Origin: CAWDLX01 sp046728155
GTDB lineage: Bacteria; Actinomycetota; Actinomycetes; Mycobacteriales; Micromonosporaceae
NCBI GenBank assembly: GCA_046728155.1
Contig: JBKPDY010000099.1
Span: 1 to 27,632, forward strand
DNA: 27,632 nt
Direction: 5' to 3'
Under the pieces are notes generated by a model, which was not told where the DNA came from, did no database searches, and saw only the letters and a program-made list of their open reading frames with translations. This document shows positions 14,123-23,063 of this stretch, piece after piece; the stretch's first letter is position 1, and each line of letters begins with the position of its first letter. A program made the translations under genes and the position numbers.

Positions 14123-15490
14123 ATGAGCCTCTCCGAGTCGCAGGTGCGCGCCGCCGTTGCGGCGCAGTTCCCGGGCGTCCGCGCCGACCTCGAGTCCCTC
14201 GTCCGGATCCCGGGCATCGCCTTCGACGGGTTCGACTTCGGTCATCTCGCCGTCAGCGCCGAGGCGGTCGCCGAGTTGCTGCGGGGAGCGGGCATGACCG
14301 ACGTCGCCGTGGTCCGACACAACGGGCGTGGCCACCCGGCGGTCATCGGCCGTCGACCCGCGCCACCGGGTGCGCCGACCGTGCTGCTCTACGCGCATCA
14401 TGACGTGCAGCCGATCGGGGATGCCGATGCGTGGTTGAGCGAACCCTTCGAGCCGGAAGAGCGCAACGGCCGGCTCTACGGTCGTGGCGCGGCGGACGAC
14501 AAGGCCGGCATCATGGCTCACGTGGCGGCGCTGCGCGCTCTCGGCGACACGCTGCCGGTCGGCGTGATCATATTCGTCGAGGGCGAGGAGGAGTTCGGCT
14601 CCGAATCGCTGGAAGGTCTCCTCCGCGAGCACCGCGACACGCTCGCCGCGGATGTCATCGTCATCGCCGACTCGGGCAACTGGGACGTGGGGGAGCCGGC
14701 GCTGACCACCTCGCTGCGCGGCATCGTCAACTGCTTCGTCGAGCTTCGGGTGCTGGACCATGCTGTCCACAGTGGAGCATACGGTGGCGCGGTGCCGGAC
14801 GCGCTGACGGCGTTGTGCCGGCTCGTCGCCACACTGCATGACAACGCGGGCGATGTCGCCGTCGAGGGCCTTGTCCGGCGTGACGCGTCCCCGTTGAACT
14901 ATCCGATCGAGCGGTTCCGGGCCGAGGCGGGGATCCTCGACGGAGTCGACCTGATCGGTAGCGGCCGGATCGTCGACCGGGTCTGGACCAAGCCGGCCGT
15001 GTCGGTGCTAGGCATCGACGCACCCCCGACGTCCGGCGCGCCCAACGCGCTCGTTCCGTCGGCGAAGGCGAAGCTCTCGCTCCGGATCGCACCCGGCGAC
15101 GACCCCAAGACGGCGTTCCTCGCCCTCCAGGCACACCTCGAACGGCACGTACCGTGGGGCGCGCGGATCACGGTGACGCTCGAACACGACGGTAGGCCAT
15201 GCGTCATGCCGGCGACCGGTCCGGCGTATGACGCGGCCCGCCAGGCGTTCACCGCGGCCTGGGACGGGACGGCGCCGGTCGACATCGGCGTGGGGGGCTC
15301 GATTCCGTTCATCGCGACGTTTCAGGAGCTCTTCCCCGCCGCCGCCATCCTCGTCACAGGTGTAGAAGATCCAGACTCGCGCGCGCACGGGCCGAACGAG
15401 AGCCTGCACCTGGGCGAGTTCGAACGGGTCTGCGTGGCCGAGGCGCTGCTGCTGCAGAACGTGGGCCGGCTGGTTTCTCCCCGGGCCTGA
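14123..15490 (+). CDS. M20-family metallopeptidase (dipeptidase/deacylase)
   Basis: A 455-residue M20 zinc hydrolase, of the group that cleaves dipeptides or N-acyl amino acids (ArgE/DapE/CPG2-like). The metal ligands are visible: YAHHDVQP with His and Asp, GRGAADDKAG with the bridging Asp, EGEEEFGS with the catalytic Glu pair, ADSGNWD, and a late HGPNESL with the last His. The lid/dimer domain lies between about residues 205 and 330. The ATG at 14123 is used; the same frame stays open far upstream through cobD, but that part is cobD shadow. The gene is probably monocistronic. Exact substrate unknown. Confidence 0.93.
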   Translation: MSLSESQVRAAVAAQFPGVRADLESLVRIPGIAFDGFDFGHLAVSAEAVAELLRGAGMTDVAVVRHNGRGHPAVIGRRPAPPGAPTVLLYAHHDVQPIGDADAWLSEPFEPEERNGRLYGRGAADDKAGIMAHVAALRALGDTLPVGVIIFVEGEEEFGSESLEGLLREHRDTLAADVIVIADSGNWDVGEPALTTSLRGIVNCFVELRVLDHAVHSGAYGGAVPDALTALCRLVATLHDNAGDVAVEGLVRRDASPLNYPIERFRAEAGILDGVDLIGSGRIVDRVWTKPAVSVLGIDAPPTSGAPNALVPSAKAKLSLRIAPGDDPKTAFLALQAHLERHVPWGARITVTLEHDGRPCVMPATGPAYDAARQAFTAAWDGTAPVDIGVGGSIPFIATFQELFPAAAILVTGVEDPDSRAHGPNESLHLGEFERVCVAEALLLQNVGRLVSPRA

Positions 15491-15601
15491 TCTGGCGTTT
15501 CGCTGGTGCACCGGTTTTGTCGGACGCCTGTGCGATTCTCAGCCTGTCATGAACAGCCGGCGTGTCGGTGAGAAACCTCGAACAGAAGTTCGGCTATGGT
15601 C

Positions 15602-15631
15602 TTGCCGAGCGCCAGGATCGATGGGTAGGGT
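15602..15631 (+). promoter_or_regulatory. Promoter of the 68-residue gene
   Basis: TTGCCG (15602-15607) and TAGGGT (15626-15631) are 18 bases apart. TAGGGT ends seven bases before the ATG at 15639, so the transcript is probably leaderless. Confidence 0.55.
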
Positions 15632-15638
15632 GTCGTAC

Positions 15639-15845
15639 ATGAGTACGAAGGATGTCATGGACCAGCTCCACGCCGCCATCACCGCCCTGGAGGACGAGGA
15701 CGTTCGCGCCCTTCCCGAGGCGAGACTCACCGAGCAGATCGACCAGCTAGTGGCGATGCTGCACCAGCTGGACGGTCACCTGAACCGCGTTGCGAACGCA
15801 GTGCTAGCTCGCAGCTTCGAGCTCACTCCGGTGCTCGCCGCCTGA
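15639..15845 (+). CDS. Small helical protein, unknown function
   Basis: A 68-residue protein starting MSTKDVMDQLHAAITALED, with heptad-like hydrophobic spacing (LTEQIDQLVAMLHQLDGHLNRVANAV) that suggests a helical hairpin or short coiled coil. I do not recognise a family. A good promoter with a leaderless start fixes the ATG at 15639 over the frame start at 15549. The next gene, ligB, starts 43 bases downstream, so co-expression is possible. Cytoplasmic by composition. Confidence 0.75.
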   Translation: MSTKDVMDQLHAAITALEDEDVRALPEARLTEQIDQLVAMLHQLDGHLNRVANAVLARSFELTPVLAA

Positions 15846-15888
15846 CCGGGCTGGCCAATGTGTCTCACCGTATGGGCATGATGGCCTG

Positions 15889-17439
15889 GTGCTGTTCGCG
15901 GAGCTGGCGGCGACTTCGGTCGCGGTGACGGCCGTGTCCGCCCGGCGAGCCAAGATCGACCTGCTTGCCGCGGCGCTCAAGGATCTCGCCGCCGCGGGTG
16001 CCGAGCGCGAGATCGAGGCGGGCGCCGCGTACCTCGCCGGGGACATGCGACAGCGCCAGATCGGCGTCGGTTGGGCCAGCTTGCGCGACCTCCCACCCCC
16101 CTCCGAGGTCGCGAGCGTGACCGTCGCCGACCTCGACGCCCGACTGGCCGAGCTCAGCGTGATCGCCGGCACCGGTTCGCAGGCCCGCCGTCGGTCGATA
16201 GTTCAGGCGCTCTACGCCGCTCTCACCGCCGACGAACAGCGGCTGCTTAGTGGAATCATTTCCGGAGAGGTACGCCAGGGGGCCCAGGCCGGCCTGCTCA
16301 CCGAGGCCATCGCGAAGGCCGCCGGGGTTGCCGTCGCGGCGGTGCGGCGCGCGCTACTGCTCTCCGGCGACCTGAAGAAGGTGGCCGCTGCGGCGCTGAT
16401 CGGGGGCGAGGCCCGGCTGGGGGAGTTCCACCTGACGGTGGGCCGGCCGCTGGCGCCGATGTTGGCTCAGGCCGCGCCATCGGTGGAGGCGGCCCTTGCC
16501 GACACCGGGGTTCCCGCCGCTGTCGACGCGAAGCTCGACGGCGTTCGGATCCAGGTTCACCGCGACGGTACCCATGTGGCGGTCTTCAGCCGCAGCCTCG
16601 ACGACATCACGTCCCGCGTGCCAGAGATCGTCGCGACGGCGTTGCGGCTGCCGGTCAGCCGGGCTGTGCTGGACGGTGAGGCGCTCGCCGTCGATGCGCG
16701 AGGTCGGCCCCGCCCGTTCCAGGAGACGTCGGGCCTCGCCGCGCAGCTCGCGCCGGGGCGACTCACGCCGTTCTTCTTCGACGCGCTGCACCTCGACGGG
16801 GTCGATCTGGTTGACGAACCGGGCCGGGTGCGTTGGGCGGCCCTCGACGATGCCGTGCCGGAACCGATGCGCGTCGCGCGGGTCACGGTTGACGATGCGG
16901 AACAGGCCAATAACGCCTTCGCCCTGGCGTTGTCGCACGGTCAGGAGGGCGTTGTCATCAAGGCGATCGAGGCGCCCTACGACGTCGGGCGGCGAGGGTC
17001 GGCGTGGGTCAAGGTGAAACCGCGCCACACCCTCGATCTGGTGGTGCTCGCGGCCGAGTGGGGGCATGGTCGTCGCCGAGGATGGCTGTCGAACCTCCAC
17101 CTGGGTGCGCGGGATCCGGCCGGCGGTTTCGTGATGCTCGGCAAGACGTTCAAGGGCATGACCGACGCGATGCTCACGTGGCAGACCCAGCGGTTGCTCG
17201 AGCTGGCGGTCGATCGGGGCGACTGGGTCGTCACCGTTCGGCCTGAGCTGGTCGTCGAGATCGCGTTCGACGGGGTACAGGCGAGCAGCCGGTATCCGGG
17301 CGGCGTCACCCTCCGGTTCGCCCGCGTGCTGCGCTACCGGGAGGACAAGTCGGCCGGCGAGGCCGACACGATCACCGCCCTACGGGCGCTATCCCACGAA
17401 GCACACGCCGGCCGGCACGATGAGTTGGCCGACGGTTAG
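15889..17439 (+). CDS. ligB: ATP-dependent DNA ligase, LigB type
   Basis: A 516-residue ATP-dependent ligase matching the mycobacterial LigB layout. The N-terminal DNA-binding domain (1 to about 180) contains QRQIGVGWASLRDLPPP and SGEVRQGAQAGLL. The adenylation domain follows, with motif I AKLDGVRIQ and the AMP-accepting Lys at about 215. Further motifs are SRSLDDIT, LDGEALA, FFFDALHLDG, GQEGVVIKA and WVKVKPRHTLDLVV. The C-terminal OB domain has GKTFKGMTD, RPELVVEIAFD and SSRYPGG. It seals nicks alongside the NAD-dependent LigA; the family is non-essential in mycobacteria. The start is the GTG at 15889, with CATGAT six bases upstream. No Ku or LigD gene is nearby. Confidence 0.95.
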   Translation: MLFAELAATSVAVTAVSARRAKIDLLAAALKDLAAAGAEREIEAGAAYLAGDMRQRQIGVGWASLRDLPPPSEVASVTVADLDARLAELSVIAGTGSQARRRSIVQALYAALTADEQRLLSGIISGEVRQGAQAGLLTEAIAKAAGVAVAAVRRALLLSGDLKKVAAAALIGGEARLGEFHLTVGRPLAPMLAQAAPSVEAALADTGVPAAVDAKLDGVRIQVHRDGTHVAVFSRSLDDITSRVPEIVATALRLPVSRAVLDGEALAVDARGRPRPFQETSGLAAQLAPGRLTPFFFDALHLDGVDLVDEPGRVRWAALDDAVPEPMRVARVTVDDAEQANNAFALALSHGQEGVVIKAIEAPYDVGRRGSAWVKVKPRHTLDLVVLAAEWGHGRRRGWLSNLHLGARDPAGGFVMLGKTFKGMTDAMLTWQTQRLLELAVDRGDWVVTVRPELVVEIAFDGVQASSRYPGGVTLRFARVLRYREDKSAGEADTITALRALSHEAHAGRHDELADG

Positions 17440-17549
17440 GCGACTCCGGACGGCCTTCCACATCTTCGGGACAGGCTAGCCAAGATCGGCGATGCTGTGT
17501 CAAGAGTGATGTCCGAGACCTGGGAATCGACTAGAGGAACACCCCGATC

Positions 17550-18458
17550 TCACAACGGCCGGCGAGTCGCGACCCGATCTGTGCGTCGCGGGTTCGATTC
17601 GTAGCCGCCGTCCGGCGCTCGGCCATAGAGCCGTGGATCGGCATCATCGGAGTCGTCTCGCGGCGGAGCGTCGTCGACGCGGTCGACGGGAGCCCTGCCT
17701 GACTGCCGGACCCGGGCCTCCTTCATGACCAGGTAAACGTATCCGGCGAGCGTGAGCACGGCGAAACTCCACCACTGAGCCACGTACCCCGCGTTCATTC
17801 CGGCGTTCTCGTGGTCGGGCGCGACCGCGACGAAGCGCGGATCCTTGGGCGGCGTCTGCGCGTCCATGGTCACGTAGGCGCCATACACCGGGTAGGGCAG
17901 TGACGAGGCGACCGAGGCCGGGGCGATCCGGCGGATCGAGACATGGCCGCCGTAGGTCTGCGGCTGGTCCGGCGAGCTCTCCGACGCGTGGATCCGGCCG
18001 AGGACGGTCACCGTCCCGGACGGCGCGGGAGGCACAGCCGGCGCGGAGACGCCATCCGGCGGCGAGGGGATCCACCCACGGTCAACCAGGAGCGCCGTGC
18101 CGTCGTCGAGGACGAGCGGGGTAACGATCTCGAAGCCGATCGTGTCGTTGACGGTGCGGGCCCTGGCGAGGATCTCGTGTCCCTCGTCGTAGCGGCCGGT
18201 GACGCTGACCCGGGTCGAGCCGGCGCCACCGGGGGCGTCCGGCCCGACTGTCCCGGGCTCGGTACCGGCCGGTGGCTTGAGTACCGCGGACAGGGGCACC
18301 GGAGCCGCCACCGCCGCTGCGTCGATGCTGTTGTTGATCGCGGTCCGGTAGTAGTAGCGGTGCAACTGCCAGAAGCCCAGCCCGACCATGACCGCGGCGG
18401 CGAAGGTCATCAGCAGGCCGAGGCCGATCCATCGGGCCGAGAGTACGAACCGGTACAT
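17550..18458 (-). CDS. SURF1 family protein (cytochrome oxidase assembly)
   Basis: A 302-residue membrane protein. SURF1 proteins help insert haem a into the aa3-type cytochrome c oxidase. There are two transmembrane helices, residues about 11-30 and about 227-247, with a large extracytoplasmic domain between them. Landmarks are GLGFWQLHRYYYR after the first helix, VTGRYDEGHEI (about 86-96), VDRGWIPSP (about 125-133) and the NAGYVAQWWSFAVLTL signature before the second helix. The 60-residue C-terminal tail is Asp/Arg-rich and is probably disordered. The gene follows the PBP gene by 26 bases. TACCCT ten bases before its ATG could give it its own promoter. Confidence 0.93.
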   Translation of the reverse strand: MYRFVLSARWIGLGLLMTFAAAVMVGLGFWQLHRYYYRTAINNSIDAAAVAAPVPLSAVLKPPAGTEPGTVGPDAPGGAGSTRVSVTGRYDEGHEILARARTVNDTIGFEIVTPLVLDDGTALLVDRGWIPSPPDGVSAPAVPPAPSGTVTVLGRIHASESSPDQPQTYGGHVSIRRIAPASVASSLPYPVYGAYVTMDAQTPPKDPRFVAVAPDHENAGMNAGYVAQWWSFAVLTLAGYVYLVMKEARVRQSGRAPVDRVDDAPPRDDSDDADPRLYGRAPDGGYESNPRRTDRVATRRPL

Positions 18459-18484
18459 CGCACCCCGCAGGGTACGCCTGCTGA

Positions 18485-20629
18485 TCAGGCGCCCTGTCGC
18501 GCGGTGGCGAGGCTGGGCGGCCTGAACTGGTGTATCGGGACACCGGCCAACCCGAGGCGGATCGTCTGCGCAACCGCGTCGATCGGCTTCTGTGCGTTTC
18601 CGTCCCCGGCGAAGTGCACCGGGCTGTCCGGGTCGGCGATGAAGCTCGCCGCGGCGAGATCGGGCGTGAGGCCGACGAACCAGGCGGCCCTCGTGTCATC
18701 GGTGGTGCCGGTCTTGCCACCCATAGGCCGTCCGGCCTCGCGGTATGCGCCCGGCGCGGTCGACCAGCCGCCGCACGATCCCGTGGCGGCGCCATAGCCG
18801 GTCACGCACCGGGTCGCGTCGACGGCGGCCCGGGCGACCTCGGGCTTGACCTCCTGGCGGCACTGAGGCCTGCCGCTCGCCAGCTTCTTGCCGTCCGGGC
18901 CGGTGATGCTGACGATCGGGTTGGCGACGCAGTACTTTCCGTCGGCGGCAAGAGTGGCGTACGCGTTGGCCATCTCGAGCGGCGTCGTGTCGGCGACGCC
19001 GAGCGTGAAAGATCCCCAACCGGGAGCCTTCGCAGCTGTGGCCATCATCTGGTCGATGTCGGTGTGCCAGGTCAGGCCGAGTCGTTGCGCCATCTTGACC
19101 GCGCGTTGGGCGCCGATGCGCTCCTCGAGTTGTACGAAGTACGTGTTGACCGACTTGCCGAATCCGGACCACATCGTCTGGACGCCGGTCATGGCCTTGC
19201 TCGCGTTGTGTGGACACCAGTAGACGCCGCCGCATGAGCTCGGATCATCTGGCCCGGTCTTGTAGTTGGTGCGGACCGTCATCGGCGCCATGATCCGGGT
19301 GTCCAGCGGCAGGCCCATCTCCAACGCTGCCGTCATGGTGAAGATCTTGAACGTGGAGCCGGCCTGGTAGCCCGGCATATCGCCGCCCCCGAGCAGCGGC
19401 GCCACGGTATTGGGATAGCTCCCGGGGATGCCGAAGCGCTGCTTCGTGTCGTCGGAGTTGCCGCCATTGTGCGACTGGTCGAGGCTGTACCGGCGGTTGA
19501 CGGCGGCGGCCTCGATCCGACCGGTGCCCGGCTGGACGGCGACCAGCCCCAGCGCGAACGGGCTGTGGATGCCCTCGCGCGAGGTCACCTGGTCCATCGC
19601 GACGTTCTGGATATGCGGATCAAGCGAGCTGACGATGGTGTAGCCGCCGCGGTTGAGGTTCTCCAATCTCGCCTCGGGCGAATTGCCGAACGCCGGTTGC
19701 TGGATCCACCAGTTCTTCAGGATGTCACAGAAGAATCCCCAGTCGTTGTGCGCCTTCGGCACCGAGATGCAGTCGTTGGGCGGGTCGGTGAGCTTCAGTG
19801 TGATCGGTACCTGCTCGGCGGCCTTGGCGGTGGCCGGTGTGAGGTACTCCAGCGCGGTCATCCGGTCGATGACGTAGTTGCGCCGTTGCAGCGCAGCAGT
19901 CTTGTCGGGTCCGGCCGGGTCGTACGCCGATGGCGCCTTCACGAGCCCTGCGAGCAGCGCGGCTTCGGGCATCGACAGCTGCGCGGGCGTCTTAGAGAAG
20001 AAGACCTGCGCCGCGGCGAAGATCCCGTACGCGCGGTGGCCGAAGTACGCCTCGTTCAGGTAGCGCTCCAGGATCTGGTCCTTGGTCAGCTCCTTCTCCA
20101 GCTGTACGGCGAGGCGCATCTCCTTGATCTTGCGTAGCGGCGTCTGCTCCGTCGCGTCGGTCACATCCTGCGGCGTGGTCGCGGTGTCACGCTGAAGATT
20201 GCGGACGTACTGCATGGTCAGCGTCGACGCGCCCTGTGAAACTCCCCCGGACTGCCGGTTGGCGACCATCGCCCGCAGGACGCCCCTGACGTCCACCCCG
20301 TGGTGGTCGTAGAACCGGGCATCCTCGCTGGCGACAATGGCCTTGAGCATGTACGGCGAGATCTGGGAGATCGGTATGTACTTGCGGTACTCCTCGTAGA
20401 ACTGAGTGATGAGCGTCTTTCCGTCGTTCGCGTAGACGTAGGTGACCTGGGCGGGAGCCGCGGTGCGTAGCTGGGCGGTGAGCTTGTCGACATACGAACC
20501 GGCGGCGAGGACACCGAGGCCGGCCAGCGCCGCGATCGGGAAGAGTACCGCGGCGAGGGCGACACCGCCGATGAGTCCGGATCGAAGGAGTGGAGCGAGA
20601 TAGCTGGCGACCTTGAGAAACCGCGGCAC
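18485..20629 (-). CDS. Class A penicillin-binding protein (transglycosylase/transpeptidase)
   Basis: A 714-residue bifunctional peptidoglycan synthase. After a transmembrane anchor (about 18-45) comes the GT51 domain (about 70-240), with SEDARFYDHHG, GASTLTMQYVRN and KIKEMRLAVQLEKELTKDQI. The transpeptidase domain follows (about 330-700) with the SxxK motif STFK (Ser425), SVN (493-495) and KTG (639-641). It polymerises lipid II and cross-links stem peptides outside the membrane. Four to six scattered cysteines (NDCISV, FFCDI, SSCGG, WCPHN) are usual in actinobacterial forms. It has no PASTA domain. The start is the GTG at 20629, with TACTTT six bases upstream; the longer frame to 21301 reads through the divergent cobC gene and is rejected. 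Confidence 0.95.
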   Translation of the reverse strand: MPRFLKVASYLAPLLRSGLIGGVALAAVLFPIAALAGLGVLAAGSYVDKLTAQLRTAAPAQVTYVYANDGKTLITQFYEEYRKYIPISQISPYMLKAIVASEDARFYDHHGVDVRGVLRAMVANRQSGGVSQGASTLTMQYVRNLQRDTATTPQDVTDATEQTPLRKIKEMRLAVQLEKELTKDQILERYLNEAYFGHRAYGIFAAAQVFFSKTPAQLSMPEAALLAGLVKAPSAYDPAGPDKTAALQRRNYVIDRMTALEYLTPATAKAAEQVPITLKLTDPPNDCISVPKAHNDWGFFCDILKNWWIQQPAFGNSPEARLENLNRGGYTIVSSLDPHIQNVAMDQVTSREGIHSPFALGLVAVQPGTGRIEAAAVNRRYSLDQSHNGGNSDDTKQRFGIPGSYPNTVAPLLGGGDMPGYQAGSTFKIFTMTAALEMGLPLDTRIMAPMTVRTNYKTGPDDPSSCGGVYWCPHNASKAMTGVQTMWSGFGKSVNTYFVQLEERIGAQRAVKMAQRLGLTWHTDIDQMMATAAKAPGWGSFTLGVADTTPLEMANAYATLAADGKYCVANPIVSITGPDGKKLASGRPQCRQEVKPEVARAAVDATRCVTGYGAATGSCGGWSTAPGAYREAGRPMGGKTGTTDDTRAAWFVGLTPDLAAASFIADPDSPVHFAGDGNAQKPIDAVAQTIRLGLAGVPIHQFRPPSLATARQGA

Positions 20630-20635
20630 GCACCA

Positions 20636-20641
20636 AAAGTA
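20636..20641 (-). promoter_or_regulatory. -10 element of the class A PBP gene, leaderless
   Basis: TACTTT on the minus strand ends six bases before the GTG at 20629 and supports that start. Confidence 0.5.
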
Positions 20642-20734
20642 GGATAGATAACGATCGTCCGGATGGGAGTTGCGAGAACCGGCACGGATACCGCCCGGTC
20701 CGTGTGACGCCCGACGTGAAGGAAGATCGCTCAC

Positions 20735-21838
20735 GTGGATCCCGATGCCGAGCCATTCGCACACCCCGGCCTGACAGCGGACGCGGCGCTTCGTCACCAC
20801 GGCGACACCGAGACGGGCCCCGGGCTGGTCGACCTCGCCGTCAACGTACGCCTCGCCCCGATGCCGGAATGGCTCGCCGCTTCGCTCGCGGTCGCACTGA
20901 CCGATCTGGCCCGCTACCCCGACGCCGGTCCTGCCCGGGCCGCAGTGTCCAGTCGCTACGGTCGGCCGCCGGGGGAGGTCCTGCTCACCGCCGGGGCGGC
21001 CGAGGCGTTCGTGCTCATCGCGCGTGCGCTGGCCCCCCGGCGCGCGGTGGTCGTACACCCGCAGTTCACCGAGCCGGAGGCGGCGCTGCTCGCCGCCGGC
21101 CACCGGGTTGAACGAGTCATACTCACCGAGTCCGACGGCTTCACCCTCGACCCGACCGCCGTCCCGTCGGATGCCGACATGGTCCTGATCGGCAATCCCA
21201 CGAACCCGACATCGGTCGCCCATCCGGCCGGTACGGTAGCGGCTCTCGCCCGCCCGGGTCGGCAGCTCGTCGTCGACGAGGCGTTCGCCGACACTGTTCA
21301 CGCGGCCGATGGCGCGGCCGAGCCGACCTCGCTGGCGACCCGTCGCGACCTGCCCGGACTCATTGTCGTCCGGAGCCTCACCAAGACCTGGGGGCTTGCC
21401 GGCCTGCGGGTCGGTTACCTGCTGGGGGATGCATCGATCCTGGCGGGGCTGGCGCGGGCCCAGCCGCTCTGGCCGGTCTCATCGCCGGCACTCGGCGCCG
21501 TGGTCGCCTGCATGTCGGCGCATGCACGCACGGAGGCCGTACGAATCGCGGCCGAGATCGCCGCCGACCGCTCGTACCTTCTCACCCGGCTGGGAGAGTT
21601 GCCATCGGTGACGGTCGCCGGAGCACCGGCGAGTTCGTTCGTACTGCTACGCGTCAAGGATGGCCTGCGGATACGGGCGGCGCTGCGCACCAAGGGTTTC
21701 GCCGTACGCCGAGGCGACACGTTTCCGGGCCTAGGGCCGGACTGGCTGCGTGTCGCCGTCCGCGGCAGGACAACGGTCGATTCCTTCGTCTCCGCGCTCG
21801 CCGCTGTCCTACCGGCGGCGCCGGGTGCCGGCCGGTGA
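20735..21838 (+). CDS. cobC: CobC-like PLP-dependent aminotransferase/decarboxylase (Rv2231c type)
   Basis: A 367-residue class I/II PLP enzyme related to histidinol-phosphate aminotransferase. In cobalamin synthesis the CobD/CobC-type enzyme decarboxylates threonine phosphate to aminopropanol phosphate. Visible are LVDLAVNVR near the N-terminus, TAGAAEAFVLIA, IGNPTNPTS with the PLP-contacting Asn, VVDEAFAD with the Asp, SLTKTWGLAGLRVGY with the Schiff-base Lys, and WLRVAVRG with the substrate-binding Arg. The cobT gene downstream supports the cobalamin role, but an amino-acid aminotransferase function is not excluded. The start is the GTG at 20735, with GGAAG about nine bases upstream. Divergent from the PBP gene. 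Confidence 0.82.
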   Translation: MDPDAEPFAHPGLTADAALRHHGDTETGPGLVDLAVNVRLAPMPEWLAASLAVALTDLARYPDAGPARAAVSSRYGRPPGEVLLTAGAAEAFVLIARALAPRRAVVVHPQFTEPEAALLAAGHRVERVILTESDGFTLDPTAVPSDADMVLIGNPTNPTSVAHPAGTVAALARPGRQLVVDEAFADTVHAADGAAEPTSLATRRDLPGLIVVRSLTKTWGLAGLRVGYLLGDASILAGLARAQPLWPVSSPALGAVVACMSAHARTEAVRIAAEIAADRSYLLTRLGELPSVTVAGAPASSFVLLRVKDGLRIRAALRTKGFAVRRGDTFPGLGPDWLRVAVRGRTTVDSFVSALAAVLPAAPGAGR

Positions 21839-22010
21839 GTCCAAGATCAAGACGTGTTTACGCGAGAGGCCACTTGAGTCTTGCCGAAATTCCCAAGCGA
21901 CCATTGTGACTCCTTTCACACATGACCCACGGGAGCGGGTGCCCTCACACCGCCGTCGTCATTCGGGTAGAGCCTCGACCCGTACCATCCGAGCCGGAGG
22001 TGCATCGAGA

Positions 22011-23063
22011 ATGCGTCTGGACGAAGCGCTGGAGATGATCGACCCGGCCGACCCGGAGGCCATGGCGGAGGCACGCGAGCGGCAGGAGCGGCTGACCAAA
22101 CCGGCGGGGTCGCTGGGGGTACTCGAGGACCTCGGCATCCGCCTCGCCGGGCTTGCCGGTCGGTGCCCACCCCCGGTGCCCGAGCGCGCGGCCGTGGCGA
22201 TCTTCGCTGGCGATCACGGGGTGCACGCCCAGGGTGTGAGCCCGTGGCCGCAGGAGGTGACCGCTCAGATGGTGGCGAACTTCGCCGCCGGTGGCGCGGT
22301 CGTCAACGCACTGGCCCGGCAGGCCGGAGCAACTGTCACGGTGATCGACGTCGGTGTCGCCACCCCGCTCCCGTACGCCGAGCCGGTGCGGCGACGGCGC
22401 ATCGCGGACGGCACCGCGGACCTCAGCCTGGGGCCGGCGCTACGGCAGGACGAGGTCGAGGCGGCCCTGCAGGTCGGGCTCGACATCGCCGAGGACCTGG
22501 TCCGGTCGGGCCACAACGCACTCCTGACCGGCGACATGGGCATCGCCAACACGACGCCGGCCGCGGCACTGGTCGCCGCGTTCACCGGCGCCGCCGCGGG
22601 CGAGGTCACGGGCCGGGGTACCGGGATTGACGATGAGGCGCTGAGCCGCAAGACCGCGGTCGTGGCCGCCGCCCTCGCGCTGCATCGGCCCGACCCGGAG
22701 GACCCGATCGCTGTGCTCGCCGCTGTGGGTGGTCTGGAGCATGCGGCGATCGTGGGTTTCATCCTGGGTGCGGCGGCGCTCCGGGTTCCGGTGATCCTGG
22801 ATGGTGTCATCGCCTGCTCGGCAGCGCTGGCGGCGGCGGCGATCACGCCCTACGCCGTCGACGCCATGATCGCCGGGCATCGTTCGTCCGAGCCGGGCGC
22901 TACCGTCGCTCTGGCCCACTTGGGACTTGAGCCCCTGCTCGACCTGCGAATGCGACTCGGTGAGGGGAGTGGCGCGGTCCTCGCGCTGCCTATCGTCGCC
23001 AGCGCGGCGCGGGTCCTCTCGGATGTGGCCACGTTCGACTCCGCCGGCATCGCGTCGAAGTGA
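22011..23063 (+). CDS. cobT: Nicotinate-nucleotide--dimethylbenzimidazole phosphoribosyltransferase CobT
   Basis: CobT makes alpha-ribazole phosphate, the lower-ligand precursor of cobalamin. The 350-residue protein shows LTKPAGSLGVLEDLGIRLAG, FAGDHGVHAQGVSPWPQEVT, MVANFAAGGAVVNALAR, LTGDMGIANTTPAAAL, GRGTGIDDEAL and HRSSEPGA with the catalytic-type Glu. The fold and length match the family. The start is the ATG at 22011, with GGAGG ten bases upstream. The same frame is open upstream through the end of cobC, but that part has no family match. The stop overlaps the cysG start by four bases. The usual partners cobU and cobS are not here. No cobalamin-riboswitch motifs were recognised in the 172 bases upstream. 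Confidence 0.95.
   Translation: MRLDEALEMIDPADPEAMAEARERQERLTKPAGSLGVLEDLGIRLAGLAGRCPPPVPERAAVAIFAGDHGVHAQGVSPWPQEVTAQMVANFAAGGAVVNALARQAGATVTVIDVGVATPLPYAEPVRRRRIADGTADLSLGPALRQDEVEAALQVGLDIAEDLVRSGHNALLTGDMGIANTTPAAALVAAFTGAAAGEVTGRGTGIDDEALSRKTAVVAAALALHRPDPEDPIAVLAAVGGLEHAAIVGFILGAAALRVPVILDGVIACSAALAAAAITPYAVDAMIAGHRSSEPGATVALAHLGLEPLLDLRMRLGEGSGAVLALPIVASAARVLSDVATFDSAGIASK

Noticed and set aside
13733..14839. A 368-codon minus-strand frame opposite cobD and the M20 gene.
   Set aside because: It is a shadow of two genes with intact family motifs. Long antisense frames are common at this GC content.
17575..17610. A GGGTTCGATTCG stretch resembling a tRNA T-loop.
   Set aside because: It lies inside the SURF1 tail coding region and has no acceptor, D- or anticodon arm around it.
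20630..21301. N-terminal extension of the PBP frame to 21301.
   Set aside because: It is antisense to cobC, and the membrane anchor and a leaderless -10 fit a start at 20629.
21839..22010. A possible cobalamin riboswitch before cobT.
   Set aside because: I looked for the conserved core (GCCACTG and AAGCCGGTG-like blocks) and did not find it; only short CAAGAC/GTCTTG repeats are present.
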